Source: Paracoccaceae bacterium
Lineage (GTDB): Bacteria > Pseudomonadota > Alphaproteobacteria > Rhodobacterales > Rhodobacteraceae
Assembly (NCBI GenBank): GCA_009922885.1
Contig: RFUP01000130.1
Span: 1 to 6,538 of the forward strand
DNA length: 6,538 nt
Direction: 5' to 3'
How positions within the stretch are numbered: position 1 is the first letter of the stretch; the number at the start of each line of letters is the position of its first letter. Both the position numbers and the translations under genes were made by a program. Positions 1 through 4,874 of this stretch are shown here, in pieces. The notes beneath the pieces were generated by a model. That model saw nothing but the letters and a program-made list of their open reading frames with translations, was not told the DNA's origin and ran no database searches.

Positions 1-775
1 CCGCGCGCTCCACCATCATCTTCTTGATCTCCGCAATCGCCTTGGCGGGGTTCAACCCCTTCGGGCAGGTCTTCGCGCAGTTCATGATCGTGTGGCAACG
101 ATAAAGCTTGAACGGATCTTCCAAGCCATCCAAACGCTCACCCGTCGCCTCGTCACGGCTGTCGATGATCCAGCGATAGGCATGCAGCAGCGCCGCTGGG
201 CCGAGGTATTTATCGCCATTCCACCAGTAAGAGGGGCAGGAGGTCGAGCAAGAGGCGCACATCACGCATTCATAAAGCCCGTCGAGCTTCTTGCGGTCCT
301 CGATCGACTGGCGCCACTCTTTCTGCGGACGGTTCGTCTTGGTTTCGAGCCACGGCATGATCGAGGCATGCTGCGCATAGAAATGCGTCAGGTCAGGGAT
401 CAGGTCCTTGATCACCGGCATATGCGGCAGCGGATAGATCTTGATGTCGCCCTTCACCTCGTCCGTGCCGAAGATGCAGGCCAGCGTGTTGCTGCCATCG
501 ATGTTCATCGCGCAGGAACCGCAGATACCTTCGCGGCAGGAACGGCGGAAGGTCAGCGTCGGGTCGATTTCGTTTTTGATCTTGATGAGCACATCGAGGA
601 TCATCGGGCCGCATTTATCCATATCGACGAAATATGTGTCGAGGCTCGGATTCTTGCCGTCGTCGGGGTTCCAGCGATAGATCTGCACCTTGCGGACGTT
701 TTTCGCGCCCTCGGGCTTGGGCCAAGTCTTGCCCGTGGTGATCTTCGAATTCTTGGGAAGCGTGAACTGAACCAT
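1..775 (-). CDS. sdhB: Succinate dehydrogenase iron-sulfur subunit SdhB (3' end cut by window edge)
   Basis: Electron-transfer subunit of respiratory complex II: it carries electrons from the FAD of SdhA through three Fe-S clusters to the membrane quinone site. 258 codons are visible and the frame is still open at base 1 after MMVERA, about where family members end, so only a few bases are missing. The N-terminal ferredoxin-like domain has the [2Fe-2S] ligands C80, C85, C88 (CREGICGSC) and C100. The C-terminal domain has C170, C173, C176 and C237 for [4Fe-4S], and C180, C227 and C233 for [3Fe-4S]. W185 and H228 match the quinone-site Trp and the conserved His of the E. coli subunit. The ATG at 775-773 follows the strong Shine-Dalgarno GGAGGAAGAG, which overlaps the sdhA stop codon; the gap to sdhA is 10 nt. 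Last gene of the sdhCDAB operon. All cluster ligands are intact. Confidence 0.97.
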   Translation of the reverse strand, partial: MVQFTLPKNSKITTGKTWPKPEGAKNVRKVQIYRWNPDDGKNPSLDTYFVDMDKCGPMILDVLIKIKNEIDPTLTFRRSCREGICGSCAMNIDGSNTLACIFGTDEVKGDIKIYPLPHMPVIKDLIPDLTHFYAQHASIMPWLETKTNRPQKEWRQSIEDRKKLDGLYECVMCASCSTSCPSYWWNGDKYLGPAALLHAYRWIIDSRDEATGERLDGLEDPFKLYRCHTIMNCAKTCPKGLNPAKAIAEIKKMMVERA

Positions 776-785
776 CTCTTCCTCC

Positions 786-2591
786 TCAGAAGGTCCGCGC
801 CTTGGGCGCGATGGTCTTGAGCGAGATACCGCCCTCGGCTTCGGTCGTCAGCGGATCCTTGATCACCTCGCGGTAGGTCAGTTCCACCTTGCTGCCGGAA
901 ACGCGCGAGATCGTGTGCACACGCCACTTCTCGTCGTCACGGGTCGGGAAGTCCTCATGCGCATGCGCACCACGGCTTTCCTTGCGGGCTTCCGCGCCCA
1001 CGATGGTGGCCAGTGCGTTCGGCATCAGGTTCGTCAGTTCCAGCGTTTCCATCAGGTCGCTGTTCCAGACGAGGCTGCGATCGGTAACCTTGATGTCATC
1101 CATCTTGCCTGCGATCGCCGTCATCTTCTCAACGCCTTCTGCCAGCGTCTTCGAGGTGCGGAACACAGCCGCGTCGGACTGCATCGCGCGCTGCATTTCG
1201 AGGCGCAGATCGGCGGTTGCCACGGTGCCGTTGGCATTGCGCAGCCCGTCGAAGCGGTCGAGCGACTTGTCGATCTGGGCAACCGGCGCTTTCGGCACGG
1301 CCTTCGCACGGTCCACAACCTGGCCTGCGCGGATCGCGGCCGCACGGCCGAACACCACGAGGTCGATGAGCGAGTTCGAACCGAGGCGGTTCGCGCCATG
1401 CACCGAAGCACAGCCCGCTTCGCCCACAGCCATCAGGCCCGGAACGATCCGGTTCGGATCCTTCGCAGTCGGGTTCAGAACCTCGCCCCAATAGTTGGTC
1501 GGAATACCGCCCATGTTGTAGTGCACCGTCGGCAGAACCGGGATCGGCTCCTTGGTCACGTCAACGCCTGCGAAAATCTTCGCGCTTTCCGAGATGCCCG
1601 GCAGACGCTCTGCAAGCGCTTCCTTCGGCAGGTGCGAGAGGTTCAGGTGGATGTGATCCCCATGTTCGCCCACACCACGGCCTTCCCGGATTTCCATGGT
1701 CATGCAGCGCGACACGTAATCCCGCGGTGCGAGATCCTTATAGTGCGGCGCATAGCGCTCCATGAAGCGCTCGCCTTGGCTGTTGGTAAGGTAACCACCT
1801 TCGCCGCGTGCACCTTCCGTGATGAGGCAGCCCGAGCCGTAGATGCCGGTCGGGTGGAACTGCACGAATTCCATGTCCTGCAGCGGCAGACCCGCCCGCG
1901 CCACCATACCGCCACCGTCACCGGTGCAGGTGTGCGCAGACGTGGCCGAGAAGTAGGCACGGCCATAGCCGCCCGTCGCCAGAACCACCATCTTGGCGTT
2001 GAACACATGCATCGTGCCATCGTCGAGCTTCCAGCAGAGCACGCCATTGCACGCCCCGTCTTCGCCCATCAGCAGGTCGATCGCGAAATATTCGATGTAG
2101 AACTCGGCCTTTTGCTTCAGCGACTGACCATAGAGCGTGTGCAGGATCGCGTGACCGGTGCGGTCAGCAGCAGCACAGGTGCGCTGCACGGGCGGGCCTT
2201 CACCGAATTCCGTCGTGTGGCCGCCGAACGGGCGCTGGTAGATCTTGCCTTCCTCGGTCCGCGAGAACGGCACGCCGTAATGCTCCAGCTCGTAAACCGC
2301 CTTGGGCGCTTCCCGTGCGAGATATTCCATCGCATCCGTGTCACCAAGCCAGTCCGACCCCTTCACGGTGTCGTACATGTGCCACTGCCACGAGTCCGGC
2401 CCCATGTTGCCGAGCGAGGCCGCGATACCACCCTGTGCTGCCACAGTGTGCGAACGCGTCGGGAAAACCTTTGTCACGCAAGCGGTGCGAAGGCCTTGTT
2501 CAGCCATCCCCAGCGTGGCGCGCAGGCCGGCACCGCCGGCACCCACCACCACCACGTCATAGTCATGCTGTTCGTATGTATAAGCCGCCAT
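786..2591 (-). CDS. sdhA: Succinate dehydrogenase flavoprotein subunit SdhA
   Basis: Catalytic subunit of complex II; oxidises succinate to fumarate with covalently bound FAD on the cytoplasmic face of the inner membrane. The 601 residues are full family length. Seen in order: dinucleotide-binding loop GAGGAG (17-22); SHTVAAQGG with flavinylation His48; HTTEFGEGPPVQRTCAAADR (125-144); QFHPTG with H246; LAPRDYVSR with R290, equivalent to the proton-shuttling Arg of E. coli SdhA; HYNMGG with H358; HGANRLGSNSL with R402; and the C-terminal ESRGAHAHEDFP region (538-549). None of these residues is altered. The ATG at 2591 lies 10 nt after sdhD, and GAGGGA, which includes the sdhD stop TGA, acts as its Shine-Dalgarno sequence. 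Maturation needs the flavinylation factor SdhE, which is not in this window. The name is secure. Confidence 0.98.
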   Translation of the reverse strand: MAAYTYEQHDYDVVVVGAGGAGLRATLGMAEQGLRTACVTKVFPTRSHTVAAQGGIAASLGNMGPDSWQWHMYDTVKGSDWLGDTDAMEYLAREAPKAVYELEHYGVPFSRTEEGKIYQRPFGGHTTEFGEGPPVQRTCAAADRTGHAILHTLYGQSLKQKAEFYIEYFAIDLLMGEDGACNGVLCWKLDDGTMHVFNAKMVVLATGGYGRAYFSATSAHTCTGDGGGMVARAGLPLQDMEFVQFHPTGIYGSGCLITEGARGEGGYLTNSQGERFMERYAPHYKDLAPRDYVSRCMTMEIREGRGVGEHGDHIHLNLSHLPKEALAERLPGISESAKIFAGVDVTKEPIPVLPTVHYNMGGIPTNYWGEVLNPTAKDPNRIVPGLMAVGEAGCASVHGANRLGSNSLIDLVVFGRAAAIRAGQVVDRAKAVPKAPVAQIDKSLDRFDGLRNANGTVATADLRLEMQRAMQSDAAVFRTSKTLAEGVEKMTAIAGKMDDIKVTDRSLVWNSDLMETLELTNLMPNALATIVGAEARKESRGAHAHEDFPTRDDEKWRVHTISRVSGSKVELTYREVIKDPLTTEAEGGISLKTIAPKARTF

Positions 2592-2601
2592 CGTCTATCC
2601 C

Positions 2602-2973
2602 TCAGAGCGCCATTTTCGCGAGCGCATAAAGCCCCGTCGCCGCAACAGCCCAGCTCACGCCGATTGCCAGCATGATGAACCCTTTGCGCGCCGAACCGCG
2701 GGCGTAATCCTCGATCATGATCTGTGCGCCCTTGGCGAAGTGCTGCATCGACACCACCAGAACCAGTGCCGTCAGGATCGCCGGGAAGGGGCGCGCGAAG
2801 GTCGCCAGAACCGCTTCACGGCCTTGGCCAATCGACGAGCCGATCACGTAGAGGAAGGTCGGCACCATGAAAGCCAGCGCTACAGCGCTCACCTGCATGT
2901 ACCAGTGATGATGGGTGCCCGTGCCGGAAGCGCCTTTGCCTTCTGCACGTTTGCGGGCGGTCAGGTAACGCAT
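2602..2973 (-). CDS. sdhD: Succinate dehydrogenase membrane anchor subunit SdhD
   Basis: Hydrophobic anchor of complex II that, with SdhC, holds heme b and forms the ubiquinone site. It has 123 residues with a basic N terminus (MRYLTARKRA) and three predicted membrane helices at about 28-48, 62-83 and 98-119. The segment QHFAKGAQIMIEDY (77-90) carries H78, the likely axial heme ligand equivalent to E. coli SdhD His71. It also carries the D89-Y90 pair, whose Tyr corresponds to the quinone-contacting Tyr83 of E. coli. The frame is open upstream to 3168, but that part overlaps sdhC. The ATG at 2973 is preferred because GGGAGGGA precedes it closely, directly on the sdhC stop codon, and because the protein then has family length. 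Sequence identity in this family is low, so the call leans on the heme motif and on its place between sdhC and sdhA. Confidence 0.95.
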   Translation of the reverse strand: MRYLTARKRAEGKGASGTGTHHHWYMQVSAVALAFMVPTFLYVIGSSIGQGREAVLATFARPFPAILTALVLVVSMQHFAKGAQIMIEDYARGSARKGFIMLAIGVSWAVAATGLYALAKMAL

Positions 2974-2984
2974 GGTTCCCTCCC

Positions 2985-3368
2985 TCAGATGATGATGAAC
3001 GTCAGGACGGTCAGAACGACCGAACCGATAAGGCACGCCAGCCCGAGCTTCTCTGCCGTCGGCAGATCGAGGCCCTTGCCCGCGTCGTAATAGAGGTGCC
3101 GCAAGCCCGCGAGGTAGTGATACCAGATGCCCAGCGTCGAGCACGCCAGCACCAGATCGCCAAACCACGAGGTCATCACCCCGTTCGCCACTGCGAAATA
3201 GGCATCAGATGTTGCCGCCGCGAGCAGCCACCACACCACGAGGATCGCCGAAACGATCAGCGCGTTTCCGGTGACCCGCGTCAGGATCGACGTCAGCATC
3301 GGAATGTGCCAGCGATAAATTTGCAGATGCGGGGAAAGCGGGCGCTCGACCCGTTTGACTTCGGCCAT
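2985..3368 (-). CDS. sdhC: Succinate dehydrogenase cytochrome b556 subunit SdhC
   Basis: First gene of the sdh operon; membrane subunit that binds heme b and ubiquinone. 127 residues. The N terminus has the SdhC signature RPLSPHLQIYRW (9-20) followed by SILTRVTG (27-34). S27 and R31 sit at the same numbers as the quinone-site Ser and Arg of E. coli SdhC. H84 in IWYHYLAGLRHLYYDAG (81-97) matches the axial heme ligand His84. Three membrane helices lie at about 33-53, 68-92 and 106-126. The frame is open 14 codons further upstream, but the ATG at 3368 is chosen because GGAAGGGAA lies about 8 nt before it and because MAEVKRVERP is the usual family N terminus. It is separated from sdhD by 11 nt. 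Confidence 0.96.
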   Translation of the reverse strand: MAEVKRVERPLSPHLQIYRWHIPMLTSILTRVTGNALIVSAILVVWWLLAAATSDAYFAVANGVMTSWFGDLVLACSTLGIWYHYLAGLRHLYYDAGKGLDLPTAEKLGLACLIGSVVLTVLTFIII

Positions 3369-3393
3369 GGCATGTTCCCTTCCAGCTTGCACA

Positions 3394-3412
3394 CCGTGGT
3401 ATGCCGCCACGG
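3394..3412 (-). promoter_or_regulatory. GC-rich stem-loop in the sdhC leader
   Basis: On the minus strand CCGTGG is followed by a 7-nt loop and the perfect complement CCACGG. The stem can grow to about 9 bp using G-U pairs (GCG opposite UGU). It lies about 25 nt upstream of the sdhC start codon and leaves the Shine-Dalgarno sequence GGAAGGGAA unpaired. It could protect the 5' end of the transcript or be a regulator target; it has no U-tract, so it is not an intrinsic terminator. Confidence 0.45.
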
Positions 3413-3435
3413 CGCCTTGGCTTGCTTCTTAGAGC

Positions 3436-3475
3436 TTTATAACGTCCTGTCTACGCGCCGTTGAGCCGCACTCAA
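3436..3475 (-). promoter_or_regulatory. Candidate sdh operon promoter
   Basis: On the minus strand TATAAA lies at 3441-3436, about 70 nt before the sdhC start, and is the best -10 hexamer in the region. No good -35 sits 16-18 nt ahead of it; at 18 nt spacing the hexamer is CTCAAC. An alternative pairing is TTGAGT (3475-3470) with TAGACA (3453-3448) at 16 nt spacing. A weak -35 next to several palindromes would fit an activator-dependent promoter. The transcription start is inferred to be near 3429, not shown. Confidence 0.4.
3461..3475. promoter_or_regulatory. Inverted repeat TTGAG-N5-CTCAA over the sdh -35 region
   Basis: Perfect 5-bp arms around CCGCA, centred at 3468, roughly 39 bp upstream of the inferred start site. 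Its position over the likely -35 element suits a repressor or an activator that touches RNA polymerase. It resembles the FNR box TTGAT-N4-ATCAA only loosely, with a different arm base and a different spacer, so I do not call it one. Confidence 0.4.
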
Positions 3476-3480
3476 CAAAA

Positions 3481-3496
3481 AACAGTCGACACTGTT
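3481..3496. promoter_or_regulatory. Inverted repeat AACAGT-N4-ACTGTT upstream of sdh
   Basis: Perfect 6-bp arms separated by CGAC, centred at 3488.5, about 20 bp from the neighbouring TTGAG/CTCAA repeat. It is flanked by A-rich DNA on the distal-to-torF side. I cannot name the binding protein. Confidence 0.45.
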
Positions 3497-3510
3497 AAGT
3501 TTTCCTCACA

Positions 3511-3541
3511 TGTGATCACAGTTTTTCCGTCTGTGATCACA
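3511..3541. promoter_or_regulatory. Tandem TGTGATCACA operator pair upstream of sdh
   Basis: Two identical perfect 10-bp palindromes at 3511-3520 and 3532-3541 have centres exactly 21 bp apart, two helical turns, so they face the same side of the helix. The first also overlaps a second palindrome, TCACATGTGA (3506-3515). The core GTGATCAC has the GT-N4-AC layout of some GntR-family operators, in particular HutC-type sites. Regulator identity is inference. The pair lies roughly 85-110 bp upstream of the inferred sdh start. Confidence 0.65.
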
Positions 3542-3605
3542 ACTCAAGCACAAGAATCACCTGCGGGCCCGCCCCAGCACCCGCACCTGCCCCATCAGAA
3601 ACCGA

Positions 3606-3623
3606 TTGCCTTGGCCACGGCAA
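3606..3623. promoter_or_regulatory. 18-bp imperfect palindrome upstream of sdh
   Basis: TTGCC and GGCAA arms enclose T-TGGCCA-C, so 16 of the 18 positions are symmetric. It lies between the tandem and the distal TGTGATCAC sites. It could be another protein-binding site; symmetry is the only evidence. Confidence 0.3.
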
Positions 3624-3657
3624 CGCGATGAACTCAATGCAGCCATACGTATCGCTT

Positions 3658-3667
3658 TGTGATCACG
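3658..3667. promoter_or_regulatory. Third, distal TGTGATCACG site
   Basis: Nine of ten bases match the tandem boxes at 3511-3541; the last base is G instead of A. It lies about 126 bp further upstream (centre to centre), close to 12 helical turns, and just outside the torF terminator. Such spacing would allow DNA looping between sites if the regulator is a tetramer. Confidence 0.5.
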
Positions 3668-3697
3668 CTGCCCTTTTTACCGCTCGAAGGGGCCACC

Positions 3698-3718
3698 CAA
3701 AGAAAAAGGCCACGCCTT
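3698..3718 (-). terminator. Probable intrinsic terminator of torF
   Basis: On the minus strand AAGGC-GTG-GCCTT is followed directly by a T-rich run (TTTCTTT). It starts about 36 nt after the torF stop codon. The stem is only 5 bp with a 3-nt loop, which is weak, but the position and T-run fit. It would insulate sdh from torF transcription. Confidence 0.45.
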
Positions 3719-3754
3719 GCAACGCAGCCTTCTCTAACTTCAAGAGTGGAAGCC

Positions 3755-4387
3755 TCAGAAGCTCAAATCGAGCGAAAGAACGGCCAGCCCTTTGGTGATC
3801 GAGGTATCGTGATAAGCCGCCGACACCGAGAAATTGTCGGAAATCGCGAAGCTACCACCCACATTCCAGTAATCATGCCCGCCGTTCGAGATCGTGCCCA
3901 CTTGCGCCGAAAGCCCGATCTTGTCGTTCACCGCATAATCCACCGAGAGGCGCGAGTTGGTTACATCCGCCACCGGATCATGGGCGAAACGCACGCCGAG
4001 GCTCAGCGCGTCCGATGCCGCCATTCCCATCGACAGGATAATCTCGCCACAGCAGTTCACACTCGGGCTACGATAATAGTAGCGGGCATAGCTCAGATCA
4101 TAGCTGAACGCGCCAACCTCGTTGCGGTAGCCCGCGTAGAGGTCAACTTCCCAGTCCGAACCCGTGATCGCAGCGTCGGTGTTCGATGCCCATGCCCCGA
4201 AGTAGAAGCCTTGGATTTCCGCCTCGACCCAAGGCTGAAACGCCGCGCCGGTGGTCTGTTCGATACCATTGGCAAGATAGCGGCTGGTCAGCGTCGCCCC
4301 GTAGGAAACACTAAGGTCTCCAGCAGACACAAAAGTAGGAAGCGCAAGGCCCAAAGCCAGTGCGGTAGAAACAAGCGCAGAACGCAT
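3755..4387 (-). CDS. TorF / Gcw_chp family putative outer-membrane porin
   Basis: Predicted small outer-membrane beta-barrel; transported substrate unknown. 210 residues. A Sec signal peptide covers 1-22 (basic MR, hydrophobic core, cleavage after FVSA before GDLS). The mature part alternates polar and hydrophobic residues as in beta-strands and ends in Phe (LSLDLSF), as outer-membrane barrels do. The family-typical block runs from SRYLANGIEQT (35-45) through QPWVEAE (51-57), FYFGAWASN (61-69) and WEVDLYAGY (79-87). An NCCGE segment with adjacent cysteines (112-113) is notable. The ATG at 4387 follows GAGGA closely. It has its own promoter-like sequence and a terminator-like hairpin, so it is probably monocistronic. 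The family assignment is from memory of the motif pattern; TorF is the database family name and no function is established from this sequence. Confidence 0.82.
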   Translation of the reverse strand: MRSALVSTALALGLALPTFVSAGDLSVSYGATLTSRYLANGIEQTTGAAFQPWVEAEIQGFYFGAWASNTDAAITGSDWEVDLYAGYRNEVGAFSYDLSYARYYYRSPSVNCCGEIILSMGMAASDALSLGVRFAHDPVADVTNSRLSVDYAVNDKIGLSAQVGTISNGGHDYWNVGGSFAISDNFSVSAAYHDTSITKGLAVLSLDLSF

Positions 4388-4388
4388 G

Positions 4389-4418
4389 ATGTCCTCGGAA
4401 AAGTGGTTACGAGGACAT
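4389..4418. promoter_or_regulatory. Perfect 9-bp inverted repeat between the torF -10 and start codon
   Basis: ATGTCCTCG at 4389-4397 is the exact complement of CGAGGACAT at 4410-4418, with a 12-nt spacer. One arm contains the torF Shine-Dalgarno GAGGA; the other overlaps the -10 hexamer. If transcription starts upstream of 4418, the RNA would fold and bury the ribosome site. If it starts about 7 nt after the -10, the distal arm is not transcribed and the repeat would act as a DNA operator. Confidence 0.55.
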
Positions 4419-4445
4419 TATACGCTCACTCGGAAGCGCTTTCAC
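4417..4445 (-). promoter_or_regulatory. Probable torF promoter
   Basis: On the minus strand a perfect TATAAT (4422-4417) is preceded by 17 nt and GTGAAA (4445-4440), a 4-of-6 match to TTGACA. This is the best sigma-70 promoter candidate in the window. The predicted start near 4410 would give a short leader of about 22 nt. Confidence 0.6.
4431..4444. promoter_or_regulatory. LacI-family-type operator over the torF promoter
   Basis: On the minus strand the sequence TGAAAGCGCTTCCG has the central CG and AAGCGCTT core of LacI/GalR-family operators, and fits the known cre-type pattern TGWAARCGYTWNCW except at the last base. It covers the -35 hexamer and much of the 17-nt spacer, a classic repressor position. 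The regulator is not encoded here. Confidence 0.5.
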
Positions 4446-4511
4446 CGGGCGGCGCAAAGCCACCCTCACTCGGCAATCCGACTGTCTCAATTTTGTGACA
4501 AGGAGGGCCAC

Positions 4512-4527
4512 AGCCGCGGCCCCGGCT
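4512..4527 (-). terminator. GC-rich hairpin directly after the small ORF
   Basis: AGCCG and CGGCT arms enclose six bases, starting at the base after the TGA at 4530-4528. It may help end transcription or protect the 3' end of the small ORF's RNA, but no T-run follows, so a terminator role is only a guess. Confidence 0.25.
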
Positions 4528-4728
4528 TCAGCTTTCTACGAAGCCCAAGCGATCAAGCGCGTCACGCGACTTGCCCGAAGTGTCCGACTTCAATTCGCAA
4601 TTCAGGTGATGAATCGTCGCAGAAAGCGCACGATCACACACCATCCGGCGGACCAATTCCGGAACGGCTTCAATCGGCGTCGAGAGTATTTCGTCTAGGT
4701 CCCGTGCGAGATCGGCATTCTGGCGCAT
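4528..4728 (-). CDS. Small uncharacterised protein, about 66 residues
   Basis: I do not recognise a named family. From the ATG at 4728 it reads MRQNADLARDLDEILSTPIE and continues to ALDRLGFVES. It looks helical, soluble and charged, with no signal peptide or membrane helix; Cys residues occur at 36 and 49 from this start. The ATG is preceded by GGAAGGA at 6 nt spacing. A TTG at 4743 would add five residues and has GGAGGAG about 8 nt ahead, so the start is uncertain. The same DNA has a 67-codon ORF on the other strand, so length alone is no proof. In favour are the ribosome site, plausible protein-like composition and same-strand orientation with its neighbours. It stands alone, 146 nt after mch and 140 nt before torF. 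Confidence 0.5.
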   Translation of the reverse strand: MRQNADLARDLDEILSTPIEAVPELVRRMVCDRALSATIHHLNCELKSDTSGKSRDALDRLGFVES

Positions 4729-4809
4729 CTGTCGTCCTTCCAAATCCGAATCTCCTCCCTCGCGGGAAGATACCGGAACTCAGAGCGAACAAACCACCAA
4801 ATTAGGTGA

Positions 4810-4834
4810 CTGCGTCAATATTGCCGCGACGCAG
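4810..4834. repeat. Inverted repeat / hairpin downstream of mch
   Basis: CTGCGTC (4810-4816) pairs with GACGCAG (4828-4834) around an 11-nt loop. With a 2-nt bulge the outer GTGA (4806-4809) also pairs with TCAC (4837-4840), for 11 pairs in all. It lies about 35 nt after the mch stop. No clear T-run follows on the minus strand, so it may be a transcript-end stabiliser or factor-assisted terminator, or an operator for the small ORF. Confidence 0.35.
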
Positions 4835-4874
4835 CATCACCCAATTGCGACATTCCTCAACGTCAACTCAGGCC

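Larger units (their letters stand above)
3369..3754. other. 386-nt intergenic control region between torF and sdhC
   Basis: The only stretch above 300 nt without a gene. Its torF side holds the 3' end and a short terminator-like hairpin of torF. The rest is upstream DNA of the sdh operon and contains, moving towards sdhC, one TGTGATCACG site, an 18-bp imperfect palindrome, two TGTGATCACA sites, AACAGT-N4-ACTGTT, TTGAG-N5-CTCAA, a TATAAA -10 candidate and a leader hairpin. The torF gene ends here rather than starting, so all these sites most likely serve sdh. I found no convincing ORF or tRNA in it. Confidence 0.8.

Noticed and set aside
915..2675. Long open frame (586 codons) on the plus strand
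   Set aside because: It lies antisense to sdhA, whose motifs are unmistakable. Long antisense frames are expected in GC-rich codon use, and its translation is Arg/His-rich without domain-like features.
3421..3445. Irr or other iron-control box near the sdh -10
   Set aside because: The TTATAA and TCTAAGAA stretches only loosely resemble an iron control element, without the required symmetric arms.
3461..3475. FNR/FnrL box
   Set aside because: The arms are TTGAG/CTCAA with a 5-nt spacer instead of TTGAT-N4-ATCAA; both arm base and spacing differ.
3506..3541. CRP-type binding sites
   Set aside because: The half-sites TGTGA and TCACA are present, but the CRP consensus needs six bases between them. 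Here they abut directly, so a CRP site is not supported.
3630..3780. Short plus-strand ORF starting near 3638 towards torF
   Set aside because: It runs through the torF terminator region and the torF 3' end in antisense, and has no ribosome site.
3659..4498. 279-codon plus-strand open frame
   Set aside because: Antisense to torF, which has a signal peptide, family motifs and a promoter. The plus-strand product is rich in Arg and lacks recognisable features.
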